A DNA stretch of 64,000 bases from CAYNBT01 sp964396025 (GTDB taxonomy: Bacteria > Patescibacteriota > WWE3 > UBA101185 > UBA10185): positions 62,001 to 126,000 of the forward strand of contig CAYNBT010000001.1 of the NCBI GenBank assembly GCA_964396025.1. The letters are read 5' to 3'. Both the position numbers and the translations under genes were made by a program. How positions within the stretch are numbered: position 1 is the stretch's first letter; each line of letters opens with the position of its first letter. Below, piece by piece: positions 1 through 9,028 of the stretch. The notes beneath the pieces were generated by a model. The model was given only the letters and a program-made list of their open reading frames with translations. It ran no database searches and had not been told where the DNA came from.

Positions 1-1668
1 TCCAATAGAAGGCTCATCTAGTACATACAATACTCCGGAGAGCCCAGAGCCGATTTGGGAAGCCAATCTTATTCTTTGTGCTTCACCCCCAGATAAATGC
101 CCGGATGCACGGCTTAAGGTCAAATATCCAAGTCCAACATCTAACAAAAATTTGATTCTATAATTGATTTCCTTGTTTATTGAATCGGCTATTGTCGCTT
201 CACGCTCGGAAAATATGTTTGGTAATGAGTTGAACCAGATCTTAAAATCGTCAATAGAAAGATTAGATACTTCATAAATGTTTTTACTATCTATGTGCAC
301 AGAAAGTGACGAGTCTTTTAGACGCGATCCTTTGCACTCTAAGCATGGCTCAAGCACCATGTACTTTTCTATATCGTTTCTAATAAAATCGGATTTTGTT
401 TCTTTATGGCGTCTAAGAAGGTTTGGTATCACACCTTCATATTTTGCAAAGTAAACACCTGATTTCACATCACCGGAACTGTATGATACCCTAAACTTTC
501 TACCTTCTGGCGCACCATACAATATGAGCTCAAAGATATCTTTAGGCAAATCGCCTATGGGAACATTGAGGGAAAACTCATATTCCTTTGCCACTGCCTC
601 TATAACTTTAGATATCCAAGTATCCTTTTCGGCCAAATTCGACCAAGGAAATATGCCACCTTCTAGTATAGATAATCTAGGATTCATAACTTGATTTATA
701 TCTACATCTAGTTGAGTACCCAACCCGTCACATGCAGGACAGGCTCCATGAGGAGAGTTAAAAGAAAATGTTCTGGGTTCTATGTCCGGTAGCGACAAGT
801 TGCATGAAGGACACGCAAAATTTTCAGAGAACAAATGGTCTTCATAGTCCTTGGGGTCATCAGTAAAATCAAAATCTTTATCTTTAACAAGTGTGATCAC
901 CACGTTGCCGTTACTTAGTTTTGCGGCAATCTCAACATCTTGGGTTAATCTAGCAATAGTTTCCTTGTAGTCTTCTTCATCTTTCAATCTCTTTGCGCTT
1001 AAAATATGACGACTTATCAATGCTTCCACAGTGTGTTTGTTGGTCTTTATGAGTGCGAACTTATCGGTTAAGTTCTTCATAGAACCATCGATACGTGCAC
1101 GAACAATACCTTGTCGTTTCAAATTATCAAACAATGAGGAGAATTCACCCTTTCTGTCTCTAACTACAGGAGAAAATACAAGAATACGAACACCTCTCTC
1201 TGTTGAATAGGAATGTTCGTTCTGAACCATACGTACAACTTGATCCGCGATCTGCTGAACGCTTTGTCTACTTATTTCCCTCCCGCACTTAGGACACTTA
1301 GGATGCCCTACTCTTGCAAAAAGAAGCCTTAGAAAATCATATATCTCAGTGATAGTTCCAACAGTAGATCTGGGATTCCTCGAAGTTGTCTTTTGGTCAA
1401 TCGCGATAGCTGGAGACAATCCCTCAATCTTCTGAACCTCAGGCTTTTTCATGACACCAAGAAACTGTCTGGCATATGCGGATAAGCTCTCAACATACCT
1501 ACGCTGACCTTCAGCATAAATTGTATCCATTGCAAGCGAGGATTTGCCAGAGCCCGACACACCGGTAAAAACCACGAACTTGTACTTGGGAATTTCAAGA
1601 TCTACATTCTTCAAGTTATGCTCGCTGGCACCTTTTATTATGATTTTATCGTTTGAGAACTCTGACAT
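1..1668 (-). CDS. uvrA: UvrABC excinuclease subunit A, N-terminal ~556 residues (truncated by window edge)
   Basis: UvrA is the damage-sensing ABC ATPase of nucleotide excision repair; it loads UvrB on damaged DNA. Reading the minus strand from ATG at 1668 gives a start MSEFSNDK, then an early Walker A (GVSGSGKSS, about residue 37) and the RRYVESLSAYARQF block. Zinc-binding CPKC (near residue 120) and CPSC/CPAC (near residue 284) pairs follow, then an ABC signature LSGGEAQR and Walker B VLDEPSIG just before the edge. The order matches UvrA; the second ATPase half lies outside the window. The start is supported by a TTCACA-17-TATAAT promoter whose -10 box ends 8 bases before ATG, implying a leaderless message. 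uvrB lies 3 kb upstream on the same strand but is transcribed separately. Confidence 0.97.
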   Translation of the reverse strand, partial: MSEFSNDKIIIKGASEHNLKNVDLEIPKYKFVVFTGVSGSGKSSLAMDTIYAEGQRRYVESLSAYARQFLGVMKKPEVQKIEGLSPAIAIDQKTTSRNPRSTVGTITEIYDFLRLLFARVGHPKCPKCGREISRQSVQQIADQVVRMVQNEHSYSTERGVRILVFSPVVRDRKGEFSSLFDNLKRQGIVRARIDGSMKNLTDKFALIKTNKHTVEALISRHILSAKRLKDEEDYKETIARLTQDVEIAAKLSNGNVVITLVKDKDFDFTDDPKDYEDHLFSENFACPSCNLSLPDIEPRTFSFNSPHGACPACDGLGTQLDVDINQVMNPRLSILEGGIFPWSNLAEKDTWISKVIEAVAKEYEFSLNVPIGDLPKDIFELILYGAPEGRKFRVSYSSGDVKSGVYFAKYEGVIPNLLRRHKETKSDFIRNDIEKYMVLEPCLECKGSRLKDSSLSVHIDSKNIYEVSNLSIDDFKIWFNSLPNIFSEREATIADSINKEINYRIKFLLDVGLGYLTLSRASGHLSGGEAQRIRLASQIGSGLSGVLYVLDEPSIG

Positions 1669-1676
1669 AGTTATCG

Positions 1677-1705
1677 ATTATACGGGTTATATTTGGGTTT
1701 GTGAA
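1677..1705 (-). promoter_or_regulatory. uvrA promoter (leaderless)
   Basis: On the minus strand TTCACA (1705-1700) and TATAAT (1682-1677) are 17 bases apart. Eight bases separate the -10 from the uvrA ATG, so transcription should begin at or within a base or two of the start codon. Confidence 0.75.
1681..1696 (+). promoter_or_regulatory. degenerate candidate LexA operator in the uvrA promoter
   Basis: Read on the plus strand, TACGG-GTTATA-TTTGG matches the TTCGG-N6-TTCGG element of lexA and dinB at 8 of 10 positions with the same 11-base period. It fills the spacer between the uvrA -35 and -10 boxes. Its orientation relative to transcription is opposite to the other two copies. Being degenerate and inverted, it is the weakest of the three. 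Confidence 0.45.
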
Positions 1706-1751
1706 GTGAGATTCCAACACAGGGCAGGTGCTGGAATTACAATTCGGATAT

Positions 1752-2168
1752 TTACTTAATTTCACAAATTATTTTAAGAACTTGTCCTGTATAGAGTTCC
1801 GACCACTCTGTTAAACCATTTCCTTGTGCTAATGCAACGTACTTTTCACCATCTCCACAAACTCTTTCGGCAACTTGCCATAAACCTTCTCCAGCATTTA
1901 CGGTTGTTTCGTCTGCTTTTAGTTGATTTTTACTAGCGTCCTTGGAAGTGTCGGTTTTAACTTTTGTGTCGTTTGCGGATTGATCAGTATCTTTCTGATC
2001 TAATTGTTCCAAGTTTATAGTGTTGGAGTTACTAAAGTACCAAATACTAAAAACTGCCAACATCACTAAGATGCCTATTCCTGTAAAAAGATTTGCCCAA
2101 TTTGCATCGGGATTTTGTTTTTTTATATCTGCTATAAATTGGTTTGCTTTTTCTTGAATTTTTAACAT
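1752..2168 (-). CDS. Membrane-anchored LysM-domain protein
   Basis: A 138-residue protein with one membrane segment (about residues 30-48), a Lys/Asp/Ser/Thr-rich linker (50-88) and a C-terminal LysM-like domain (about 90-138) containing GLWQVAERVCGDG and a terminal LYTGQVLKI. LysM domains bind peptidoglycan glycan chains, so it probably sits on the outer face of the membrane. The start is ATG 2168: a strong AGGAGGTGAT Shine-Dalgarno ends 8 bases upstream. A GTG at 2177 is in frame but is itself part of that site. It follows the penicillin-binding protein stop by 5 bases, so the two are co-transcribed and likely act together on the wall. The exact role is unknown. Confidence 0.8.
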   Translation of the reverse strand: MLKIQEKANQFIADIKKQNPDANWANLFTGIGILVMLAVFSIWYFSNSNTINLEQLDQKDTDQSANDTKVKTDTSKDASKNQLKADETTVNAGEGLWQVAERVCGDGEKYVALAQGNGLTEWSELYTGQVLKIICEIK

Positions 2169-2182
2169 AAATATCACCTCCT
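2169..2182 (-). promoter_or_regulatory. Shine-Dalgarno site deciding the LysM gene start
   Basis: AGGAGGTGAT on the minus strand (2182-2173) is near-perfect and lies 8 bases from ATG 2168. It overlaps the stop codon of the upstream penicillin-binding protein gene (2174-2176). Confidence 0.85.
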
Positions 2183-4604
2183 GTCTGAATTTTTTTCTTT
2201 CTTAGTACATAATGTATCAGGTTCTGTACCTTTTACAAAAATTTCACTTCTATTGTCACATTTTTTGTCAATTTTAGTCACAATTGTTTCTGGTCTGGCA
2301 AAAGTCTCAGATTTATTATCTGCAAGTAATGTAACCATAATACTATTCCATATAGGAGCAGCACCAGAAAGTCCAGAGACTAAGCGTCTGTTCATAGGAG
2401 AGTTATCATTATTGCCAACCCAAACTCCTACAGTGTAGGTTGGAGTGTAGCCAAGTGTTAAGTTATCCCTGTTTTCATCCGTAGTCCCTGTCTTCACAGC
2501 TACCTTGCGATTAGGTACAACAAGAGCACTGTTAGGACCAAATGCAGCAAGTCTTGCGTTATTGTCAGAAAGTATGTCGGAAACTATATAAGCTGTTTCT
2601 TTAGATACTGCTTGAAATTCGTGCGAGCTGTCTTCAAGAAGCTCAAAGCCTTTCATATCCTTAACGGACAAAAAGTACTTGGTGTCTTTATAAACCCCAC
2701 CTCGAGCGAAAGTGGCATACATGTTAACTAAATCGACAAGGCGAGTTTCTTTACCACCCAGTGTTATGGACCAACCATAGGAATCATCTACTTTCCAACC
2801 AGTAAGACCTAAAGATTTGCCTAAATTCACCATATCCTCAATACCTACTGTTCTTAGCACTTTAACTGCGGGTATGTTGTAAGAATTTGCAAACGCCTGT
2901 CTCAATGTCACACGGCCATGAAACTTACCATCATAGTTTTTTGGCGTGTAAGTCTGCCCATCATATTGAATTGTTAGCGGATTATCTTCCAAAATTGTGG
3001 CAGCAGTTAAACCTTCTTCCAACCCCTGCGCATAAGTTAGAATCTTTATGGAAGAGCCTGGTTGTCTAAATGCTCTTGCTACATCGAAAGCACCTCCATC
3101 AGGTTTGAAATAATCAACAGAACCTACATACGCTAAAATCTCAGCATTACGCGCGTCTAGAACTACTGCAGCACCGTTGGAGATGTTTAATGCTTCGCTC
3201 GCAGCAACCTTCTCGGTAACTATATCCTGAACCTTGTTCTGCAAATCCAAATCTAGTGTAGTCACAACTGTTAGTCCCCCAAAGTCCACCATTCGTTTAC
3301 CAAAATTAGCTACCAAGGCATCACGTACAGCATTAACAAAATGTGGAGCGCGTATATACGAAATCTGATCTACAAAATTCAAATCTTCCTCATATGCGGA
3401 TTTCGCTTCAACGGAAGATATGTAGCCCAACTGCACCATACGATCTAGTACAAACTTTTGTCTCTTTTTTGCTAGATTAAAGTCCCCAGATGTTGGGGAA
3501 TAAATCGAAGGAGCTGAAGGCAATCCTGCTAACAACGAGCCTTCTGCTAAGGTTAAATCTTGCACAGGCTTACCAAAGAACTTAGTTGCAGCACTTTGTA
3601 TTCCCCAAGAGGTACCGCCATAAGGTATGTTGTTAAAATAAAGCTCTAAAATTTCGTTTTTAGAATACTTTCTCTCAACCATCAAAGCTAAAATCACTTC
3701 CTTAACTTTTCTTGAAATGGTGCGTTCTGGCGATAGGAGCACATTCTTAATCAGTTGTTGTGTAATAGTGGATCCTCCTTGCAAATTATCTTCAAATACG
3801 ATTGCTTTAACTGCACGAATCATACTAGAAACTCTAACCCCAGAATGCGAATAAAACTCACTGTCTTCTACTGCAAGGGTTGCACTAACTACATGATTCG
3901 GGATTATACTAAGCTCAACCGGATCGTATTGTCGATCAACATAGATCTCATAGAGTAATCTACCTTTTCTATCAAGAATTCTTGTTGATTTGTTTTGAAC
4001 CTCAGCCAACAACTCTGGTCTAGGTAACTGCTGTAACCAAAGGTACAAACTAAAAGGCAGATATAAAAAAATTATCGAAAATAAAATCCCAAAGGCAAAA
4101 ACTGCAAATTCCCGCCTTACTAAACCTTTCGGAAAGGTAGGCAATTTTGGCAAATGGAATGCTTTTGGCNNNNNNNNNNNNNNNNNNNNNNNNNNNNNNN
4201 NNNNNNNNNNNNNNNNNNNNNNNNNNNNNNNNNNNNNNNNNNNNNNNNNNNNNNNNNNNNNNNNNNNNNGCTTTTGGCAAAGTAGGTTTACTGAATCGTG
4301 CAAAAATCGCGTGTAACTCAAAACGAATTTTACGAATTTTAACTGGCACATAAGTGCGTACAGATTTTATAGGTGCTACAAACCACACCTGAATATGTTT
4401 CCTTATGAAAACGAAAATCAAAAGGATTGATTGATTCACTGTTTTACCTATAAGTATTGTGAGATTAAGACAAGATAGAGCTATTTTGTTTAGATGCACT
4501 GAGTCATGCAGTAAATCAAAAGATTTTCTTACTCTATTAGAGATTTCTTTAAGTTTTATTAAGATGTTCGCCTTAGGGGCCCACTCTTTTGAGAATATGC
4601 GCAT
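2174..4604 (-). CDS. Bifunctional class A penicillin-binding protein, interrupted by an assembly gap
   Basis: Peptidoglycan glycosyltransferase plus transpeptidase (PBP1a type). After the gap come a Pro/Lys-rich cytoplasmic stretch, a membrane anchor, and a GT51 domain with EDSEFYSHSG and GGSTITQQ. The transpeptidase domain has SSIK (nucleophile Ser), SYN and KTGT motifs. The part before the gap begins MRIFSKEW at 4604 and is basic and partly hydrophobic. The frames on the two sides differ by the arbitrary gap length, so the exact N-terminus is uncertain; a TTGACA-17-TATGAT promoter upstream supports 4604. The N-terminal region is much longer than usual for the family and carries PK repeats on both gap flanks. 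The LysM gene follows in the same operon. Confidence 0.9.
4170..4269. other. assembly gap (100 N) inside the PBP gene
   Basis: Exactly 100 N, a scaffold-gap placeholder. Both flanks carry gcttttggc (4161-4169 and 4269-4278), encoding the same Pro-Lys motif, so the missing piece is probably a short tandem repeat coding for Pro/Lys-rich sequence. Confidence 0.95.
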
Positions 4605-4638
4605 ACTTACAAGTGGGCAGAACTAGGAAACTTCCTGC

Positions 4639-4667
4639 ATCATATGTAAGAAGGAATAAGATGTCAA
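4639..4667 (-). promoter_or_regulatory. promoter of the PBP-LysM operon
   Basis: Minus-strand TTGACA (4667-4662), 17-base spacer, TATGAT (4644-4639). Predicted start near 4632 gives a leader of about 28 bases to ATG 4604. One of the best sigma70-like promoters in the window. Confidence 0.75.
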
Positions 4668-4707
4668 TGATTGAGCGTATCAACAAGCAAAACGCACGTG
4701 CCCCACA

Positions 4708-6783
4708 TTACTGCAGTTTCTTTAAATCTCGTATTTTGTCTCGTAACTGGGCCGCGGATTCAAAATTCAACATTTCCGCTTCAAGTTTCATCAGTTCTTC
4801 TAGTTTCTTAATTTCCTTGTTAAGTTCGCGTGGAGGAAGCTGGGCATAATCGATCTCTTCCACACGTGATTTCCTTGAACCTTTTGCAGTCAAAGCATCT
4901 TCTATCACCTCGTCTATCAACTTCTCTCGCAAAGGTTTGGAAATGCTTGAGGCTGTGATTCCGTGCTCGGTGTTGTATTTGGACTGTTTTTCTCTTCTAC
5001 GTTCAACTTCACCAATTGCCCGTTGCATAGAACCCGTAACCTTATCTGCATACATTACAACCTCGCCTAAGATATGTCTGGCTGCGCGTCCCATGGTCTG
5101 GATTAATGCCGATTCTGACCTTAAGAAGCCTTCTTTATCAGCATCTAGTATAGCAACTAGCGAAACTTCAGGAAGATCCAGGCCTTCTCGCAACAAGTTT
5201 ATTCCAACCAATACATCGTAATTACCTCGGCGCAGATCGTCTAAGATCGTTGTACGTTCCAGAGTTACAATATCTGAATGCAAATATGTAACTTTTATAT
5301 TCTTTTCCAAAAGAAATGACGCTAGTTCTTCGGACATACGTTTGGTCAACGTTGTCACCAACACTCTTTCACCACGAGAAACTCGTTCTTGAATTCTACC
5401 CAGTAAATCTTCTATCTGGTTTTTTGTCGGAAGTACTGTGATTGCAGGATCAATAATGCCGGTTGGACGAATGAGTTGCTCGGTAATGTTTGGCTGAGAC
5501 ATGCTTAACTCCCACTCGGAAGGTGTAGCGCTTGTATAAATGGTTTGATTGATTTTTCTTTGGAATTCATCAAAATTCAGGGGTCTGTTATCAAGGGCGG
5601 AAGGAAGCCTAAAACCATGCTCAACCAAGGTGTTTTTTCTGGCTTGGTCTCCGTTATACATGCCTCTAATCTGAGGAATTGTTATGTGAGATTCATCAAC
5701 AATTAACAAAAAATCTTTAGGGAAAAAGTCTATAAGTGTATAAGGTGTACCGCCAATACCCCTTCCATCAAAATACCTCGAGTAATTCTCTATACCCTTG
5801 CAATATCCAATCTCATGCATCATTTCCAAGTCGTAACGTGTGCGCTGCTCCAACCTGTATGCTTCAATGACCTTCCCCATACTACGTAAGTACTTTAGAT
5901 GCTCCGTCAGGTCGTGTTCTATTTCGGCAAATGCTTGCTCTCTTCTATCTTGCGCGGCAATATAGTGCTTGGCTGGGTAAATATAGGCAAAACCACCTTC
6001 TTTCATCCTATGCTCAATAAAGTCATGTTCGTCTTGCGTGAGAGATTTGGAATGACTGCCACGACGCTCCGTATGCAGCAATTGTTTATCAATGTAATTT
6101 CCTGTTAGTGGATCAAAGGGATCAACTCCAACTAAAATGCCGTCAAAAATTTCGAATCTAATGGCATAATCCAAATAGGCCGGATAAACATCAACAATAT
6201 CACCACGAACTCTGTAAGTACCACGCTTGAAATCCATCTCGGATCGTTCGTAGTAAATTTGATTAAGCCGCTTGAGCAAATCCGTTTGGCGAATTTTCAT
6301 GCCCTTTTTAACTTCCAACGCCATGCTTGAATATTCAGCAGGAGAGCCAAGATTATAAATACATGAAACAGAAGATATTATGATAACGTCATCACGAGTC
6401 ATGAGAGACGTGGTTGCCGAAAGTCTTAGCTTATCAATTTCCTCGTTAATATCCGCATCCTTCTCTATATATGTATCTGTTTGAGGAATATAACTTTCGG
6501 GTTGGTAGTAATCGTAATAGCTAACAAAGTACTCAACCGCATTGTTTGGGAAAAAATCCCTAAACTCCTGATAAAGCTGTGCCGCTAAAGTTTTATTGTG
6601 CGAAATAATCAAAGTAGGCTTTTTCACATTCTGAATTACGTTCGCTACCGAAAAAGTCTTACCGCTACCTGTAACTCCAAGTAATGTTTGATGCTTTTCT
6701 CCTTGTTGTATCCACCTTGTGAGCTCTTCGATAGCTTTTGGTTGGTCACCTGTGGGGCGATAAGTTGACTGTAGCTGAAACAT
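4708..6783 (-). CDS. uvrB: UvrABC excinuclease subunit B
   Basis: UvrB is the DNA helicase-like core of nucleotide excision repair, receiving damaged DNA from UvrA and recruiting UvrC. The 691 residues have the usual length. Walker A GVTGSGKT lies near residue 39, the damage-probing beta hairpin YYDYYQPESYIP near 92, and DESH in the Walker B motif. The helicase C-terminal half includes LREGLDLPEV and QTMGRAAR. A C-terminal UVR motif (FESAAQLRDKI) is the UvrC/UvrA interaction element. ATG 6783 is 6 bases after an extended -10 (TGATACAAT), suggesting a leaderless message. It is divergent from the Thr/Pro-rich protein genes. No clear copy of the candidate LexA repeat was found ahead of it. Confidence 0.98.
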   Translation of the reverse strand: MFQLQSTYRPTGDQPKAIEELTRWIQQGEKHQTLLGVTGSGKTFSVANVIQNVKKPTLIISHNKTLAAQLYQEFRDFFPNNAVEYFVSYYDYYQPESYIPQTDTYIEKDADINEEIDKLRLSATTSLMTRDDVIIISSVSCIYNLGSPAEYSSMALEVKKGMKIRQTDLLKRLNQIYYERSEMDFKRGTYRVRGDIVDVYPAYLDYAIRFEIFDGILVGVDPFDPLTGNYIDKQLLHTERRGSHSKSLTQDEHDFIEHRMKEGGFAYIYPAKHYIAAQDRREQAFAEIEHDLTEHLKYLRSMGKVIEAYRLEQRTRYDLEMMHEIGYCKGIENYSRYFDGRGIGGTPYTLIDFFPKDFLLIVDESHITIPQIRGMYNGDQARKNTLVEHGFRLPSALDNRPLNFDEFQRKINQTIYTSATPSEWELSMSQPNITEQLIRPTGIIDPAITVLPTKNQIEDLLGRIQERVSRGERVLVTTLTKRMSEELASFLLEKNIKVTYLHSDIVTLERTTILDDLRRGNYDVLVGINLLREGLDLPEVSLVAILDADKEGFLRSESALIQTMGRAARHILGEVVMYADKVTGSMQRAIGEVERRREKQSKYNTEHGITASSISKPLREKLIDEVIEDALTAKGSRKSRVEEIDYAQLPPRELNKEIKKLEELMKLEAEMLNFESAAQLRDKIRDLKKLQ

Positions 6784-6789
6784 ATCCAG

Positions 6790-6798
6790 ATTGTATCA
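6790..6798 (-). promoter_or_regulatory. uvrB extended -10 promoter (leaderless)
   Basis: Minus-strand TGATACAAT (6798-6790) has the TG-N extension and ends 6 bases before the uvrB ATG. No good -35 was found, as expected for extended -10 promoters. Confidence 0.6.
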
Positions 6799-6842
6799 CA
6801 AGCTCGGAACAACGGGTTGCGGCACACCCTGCAAACATTGAT

Positions 6843-6870
6843 TTGTAGAGAAACAAATATAGTGTATAAT
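6843..6870 (+). promoter_or_regulatory. promoter of the Thr/Pro-rich protein pair
   Basis: TTGTAG (6843-6848), 16-base spacer, TATAAT (6865-6870). Gives a leader of roughly 38 bases with AGGAG at 6904-6908, 6 bases before ATG 6915. Confidence 0.65.
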
Positions 6871-6914
6871 TGCCAATAATTCTTATAGGTCAAGGATAGA
6901 TAAAGGAGCGACTT

Positions 6915-7442
6915 ATGAAATATGTCGAGCACACGGACAGGACGACTAGATTGTTTCGGAAACTTATCGTTCTTATTGTAGTTCTTGCGATAGTAGCGAG
7001 CTTAGTATCAATGGTCACAGACGAGGAAGGCTATCATGACAATGTGGCAGATGTAAAAGGATTTTATGCTACAGTAGTGGCCCCCAAGCCAACAGATGAA
7101 CCAACTCCTACACTAGAGCCTACAGAAACGTCGGAACCAACAAACACAGCCACGCCAACGGAAACTCCGATTCCACGTATCACCAGAGTAACGGCTACCC
7201 CAAGCTTTACACCTGGGGTTACATTAGAACTTGTGGCTACAGCAGATACTGGGCTACCAGGGTTTGGTGTGAAAACAGATATAGAGACGCCTACGCCGGC
7301 ATCTACGATCACCCCAACTCCTGTTGTAGAGGAAGAAGAAAGCGATTCACTTGTTGAATTTCTCAAACTTATTGCCGGTATCTTAGTCGCTGTGTTATTA
7401 GCACTAGGGGCAGCCGCTATTGCAACAATTAACAAACCATAA
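6915..7442 (+). CDS. Thr/Pro-rich protein anchored by a membrane segment at each end
   Basis: Not a recognised family. The 175 residues consist of a short basic N-terminus, a membrane segment (about 18-36), a low-complexity outer region rich in Thr, Pro and Glu (about 55-140, with repeated TPT/EPT units), and a second membrane segment (about 151-172) ending in a short basic tail. Both ends should be in the membrane, with the PT-rich stretch looped across the cell wall space. Start ATG 6915 has an AGGAG site. Only 12 bases separate it from the lipoprotein gene, so the two form an operon and may form a surface complex. Function unknown. Confidence 0.7.
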   Translation: MKYVEHTDRTTRLFRKLIVLIVVLAIVASLVSMVTDEEGYHDNVADVKGFYATVVAPKPTDEPTPTLEPTETSEPTNTATPTETPIPRITRVTATPSFTPGVTLELVATADTGLPGFGVKTDIETPTPASTITPTPVVEEEESDSLVEFLKLIAGILVAVLLALGAAAIATINKP

Positions 7443-7454
7443 GGAGATGATTTC

Positions 7455-8177
7455 ATGAAACACCTGAAACCTTTTATTCTGTATTTTGCTTGTCTTATCA
7501 TTCTTTTACTGGCAGCGTGTGACGATGGGACACCGCAGATTGCAATGCCAACGGCCACACGGATTCCGTTACCGATTCTGGACCCAGACGTGCTCGTGGA
7601 CTCCTTTGTCCCTAAAAGCGCATATGAGCTGCTAGGGGTAGAAGAAGTGCCAGTACGCACCGAAGCCGGCGATGGTTATAAGATATGGGAAGCTCCCGCT
7701 GAAATCAGATATGAAGTATCTGTGAACGGCTCGGGAATTGATTACATCGCTCGAGTTATCAGCTTTAGCTATACTGAAGACGGCAAACTACTTATTGAGT
7801 ATAAGCTGGATTTTTCCGGAGATACTGTTGTAACCGAGCTGGAATTTTATGCGTATGGTGTAATGGTATGTAAGGGCACAGCTTGGGATTTCTGGCAACT
7901 TACCGGTGGCTTTGTTAAAAACCAAACAGTGATAAAGCCCCCAACGAATATTAGAGATTTACGTATTCGGGAATGTCCGCCTACACCGGACGAAGCCAAT
8001 GCACGCGCCACAGCAGAAGCCGCAGCCACCGCCACCACATGGGCAAGCACACCAGAAGGTAATCGCACGCCCGAAGTTCTGGGAACAGTAACACCGGCAC
8101 CTGCTAATACTGCAGCACCAACCAATACAGTGGCACCAACCGCGACTCCTACGGATGCACCTGCACCTGGACGATAG
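7455..8177 (+). CDS. Predicted lipoprotein with Ala/Thr/Pro-rich C-terminal tail
   Basis: A 240-residue secreted protein. A hydrophobic signal (residues 7-20) ends in a lipobox LAAC with Cys22, the expected lipidation site. The middle (about 40-175) looks like a globular domain of beta-rich character and has no family I recognise. The tail (about 185-240) is a low-complexity run of Ala, Thr and Pro repeats typical of wall-spanning or glycosylated linkers. AAGGAGATGA precedes ATG 7455. It is the second gene of an operon with the preceding double-anchored PT-rich protein and is followed by a strong terminator. The Thr-rich regions could be glycosylation targets; that is speculation. Confidence 0.75.
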   Translation: MKHLKPFILYFACLIILLLAACDDGTPQIAMPTATRIPLPILDPDVLVDSFVPKSAYELLGVEEVPVRTEAGDGYKIWEAPAEIRYEVSVNGSGIDYIARVISFSYTEDGKLLIEYKLDFSGDTVVTELEFYAYGVMVCKGTAWDFWQLTGGFVKNQTVIKPPTNIRDLRIRECPPTPDEANARATAEAAATATTWASTPEGNRTPEVLGTVTPAPANTAAPTNTVAPTATPTDAPAPGR

Positions 8178-8200
8178 TGGGATAAATCATTTTTATAGCA

Positions 8201-8235
8201 ACCCGGAATGTAATTCATTACTTCCGGGTTTTTTT
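8201..8235 (+). terminator. Rho-independent terminator after the lipoprotein gene
   Basis: Stem acccggaa (8201-8208) with ttccgggt (8222-8229), 13-base loop, followed by a run of T to 8235. It lies between the lipoprotein operon and the lexA promoter. Confidence 0.85.
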
Positions 8236-8239
8236 GTAC

Positions 8240-8269
8240 TTGACATGTTCGGTATCTATTCGGTATATT
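8240..8269 (+). promoter_or_regulatory. lexA promoter
   Basis: Consensus TTGACA (8240-8245), 18-base spacer, TATATT (8264-8269). Predicted start near 8276 gives a leader of about 65 bases before the chosen lexA ATG, so this gene, unlike many here, is not leaderless. Confidence 0.75.
8248..8263 (+). promoter_or_regulatory. candidate LexA operator (direct repeat TTCGG-N6-TTCGG)
   Basis: TTCGG at 8248-8252 and 8259-8263, 11-base period, between the -35 and -10 boxes of lexA. The left half with its upstream base reads GTTC-N7-ATTC, close to the GTTC-N7-GTTC LexA site known from Alphaproteobacteria. An identical TTCGG-N6-TTCGG lies at the dinB operon promoter. A near-palindrome GGTATATT-T-AATTTACC (8262-8278) overlaps the -10 and is an alternative site. 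Confidence 0.55.
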
Positions 8270-8340
8270 TAATTTACCAAAAGAAACCCGTAACAAAGTA
8301 TTTATTTACTCTGCTCAGGCAGAAAATGTTAAGGAACAAA

Positions 8341-8970
8341 ATGAGCCCGGTGACCTTATATAAACGTCAAAAAGAAATTTTAGATTTTATTTCCCAGTAT
8401 ATTCAAAAAAATAATACATCACCAACTTTGCAAGAAATTGCCAATGCTATGGATCTGTCCTCACTCGCAACAGTTCATGAACACTTGCAATCACTAGTTA
8501 AAAAAGGCATTATCAGAAGATTCGAAGGTGCAGTTAGAGGGATAGAAATAATGGACCAAACTATCAGCGCTGCTCTACAAGGTATAGAACTCCCTTTAAT
8601 CGGTTTTATTGCTGCGGGCCAACCGATAGATGCTATAGAAAACCCAACAGATACAATTACAGTTTCGCCTGACTTAGTTTCTACAACAAAGCGTTGTTTT
8701 GTGTTACAGGTCAGAGGAGATTCAATGATAGACGAGGGAATTTTTGACGGTGACTTTGTGGTTATTCAACAGCAAAATACTGCCAACAATGGTGATATTG
8801 TAGTTGCTCTTATAGACGGTGGTTTTGCAACACTTAAGTCGTTTTTTAAGGAAAAAAATAGAGTAAGATTACAACCTGCTAACAAAAACATGGAACCTAT
8901 TTACGTAAGCCCAGACAATGTCCAAATTCAAGGAAAAGTAACCGGAGTTATTAGAAAGTATACTAAGTAA
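8341..8970 (+). CDS. lexA: SOS repressor LexA
   Basis: LexA represses DNA-damage genes and cleaves itself when RecA filaments form. From ATG 8341 the 209 residues match the usual length. A winged helix-turn-helix spans residues 1-70 (SPTLQEIANAM, then LATVHEHLQSL). The peptidase domain has the scissile Ala92-Gly93 in GFIAAGQP, nucleophile Ser128 in GDSM and Lys166 in ATLK, so self-cleavage should be intact. An AAGGA site lies 5 bases upstream; in-frame codons further upstream add a tail with no LexA similarity and would run across the promoter. Probably autoregulated, given the repeat in its promoter. uvrA, uvrB, dinB and recO are in the same window. Confidence 0.95.
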   Translation: MSPVTLYKRQKEILDFISQYIQKNNTSPTLQEIANAMDLSSLATVHEHLQSLVKKGIIRRFEGAVRGIEIMDQTISAALQGIELPLIGFIAAGQPIDAIENPTDTITVSPDLVSTTKRCFVLQVRGDSMIDEGIFDGDFVVIQQQNTANNGDIVVALIDGGFATLKSFFKEKNRVRLQPANKNMEPIYVSPDNVQIQGKVTGVIRKYTK

Positions 8971-8976
8971 CTGAGC

Positions 8977-9015
8977 AAAAAAAAGGTTGCATTCAGTATA
9001 TAACTTATGCAACCT
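8977..9015 (-). terminator. Rho-independent terminator of the 52-residue protein gene
   Basis: Perfect 9-bp stem AGGTTGCAT (8984-8992) / ATGCAACCT (9007-9015). On the minus strand it is followed by a run of eight T (8984-8977). Confidence 0.85.
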
Positions 9016-9028
9016 AAAGATTTGGGAT

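Noticed and set aside
1742..1752. ATTCGGATATT near the end of the LysM gene as another LexA half site
   Set aside because: It matches the dinB second half but lacks a partner 11 bases away and lies in coding sequence.
6781..6842. LexA-type repeat ahead of uvrB
   Set aside because: CGG triplets occur (near 6814 and 6822) but not with the 11-base period and TTCGG core, so it was not counted.
7064..8296. Long frames on the minus strand opposite the Thr/Pro-rich genes
   Set aside because: They are Val/Gly/Ala-rich mirror images of Pro/Thr repeats, with no ribosome site; the plus-strand genes have signal, lipobox, promoter and terminator.
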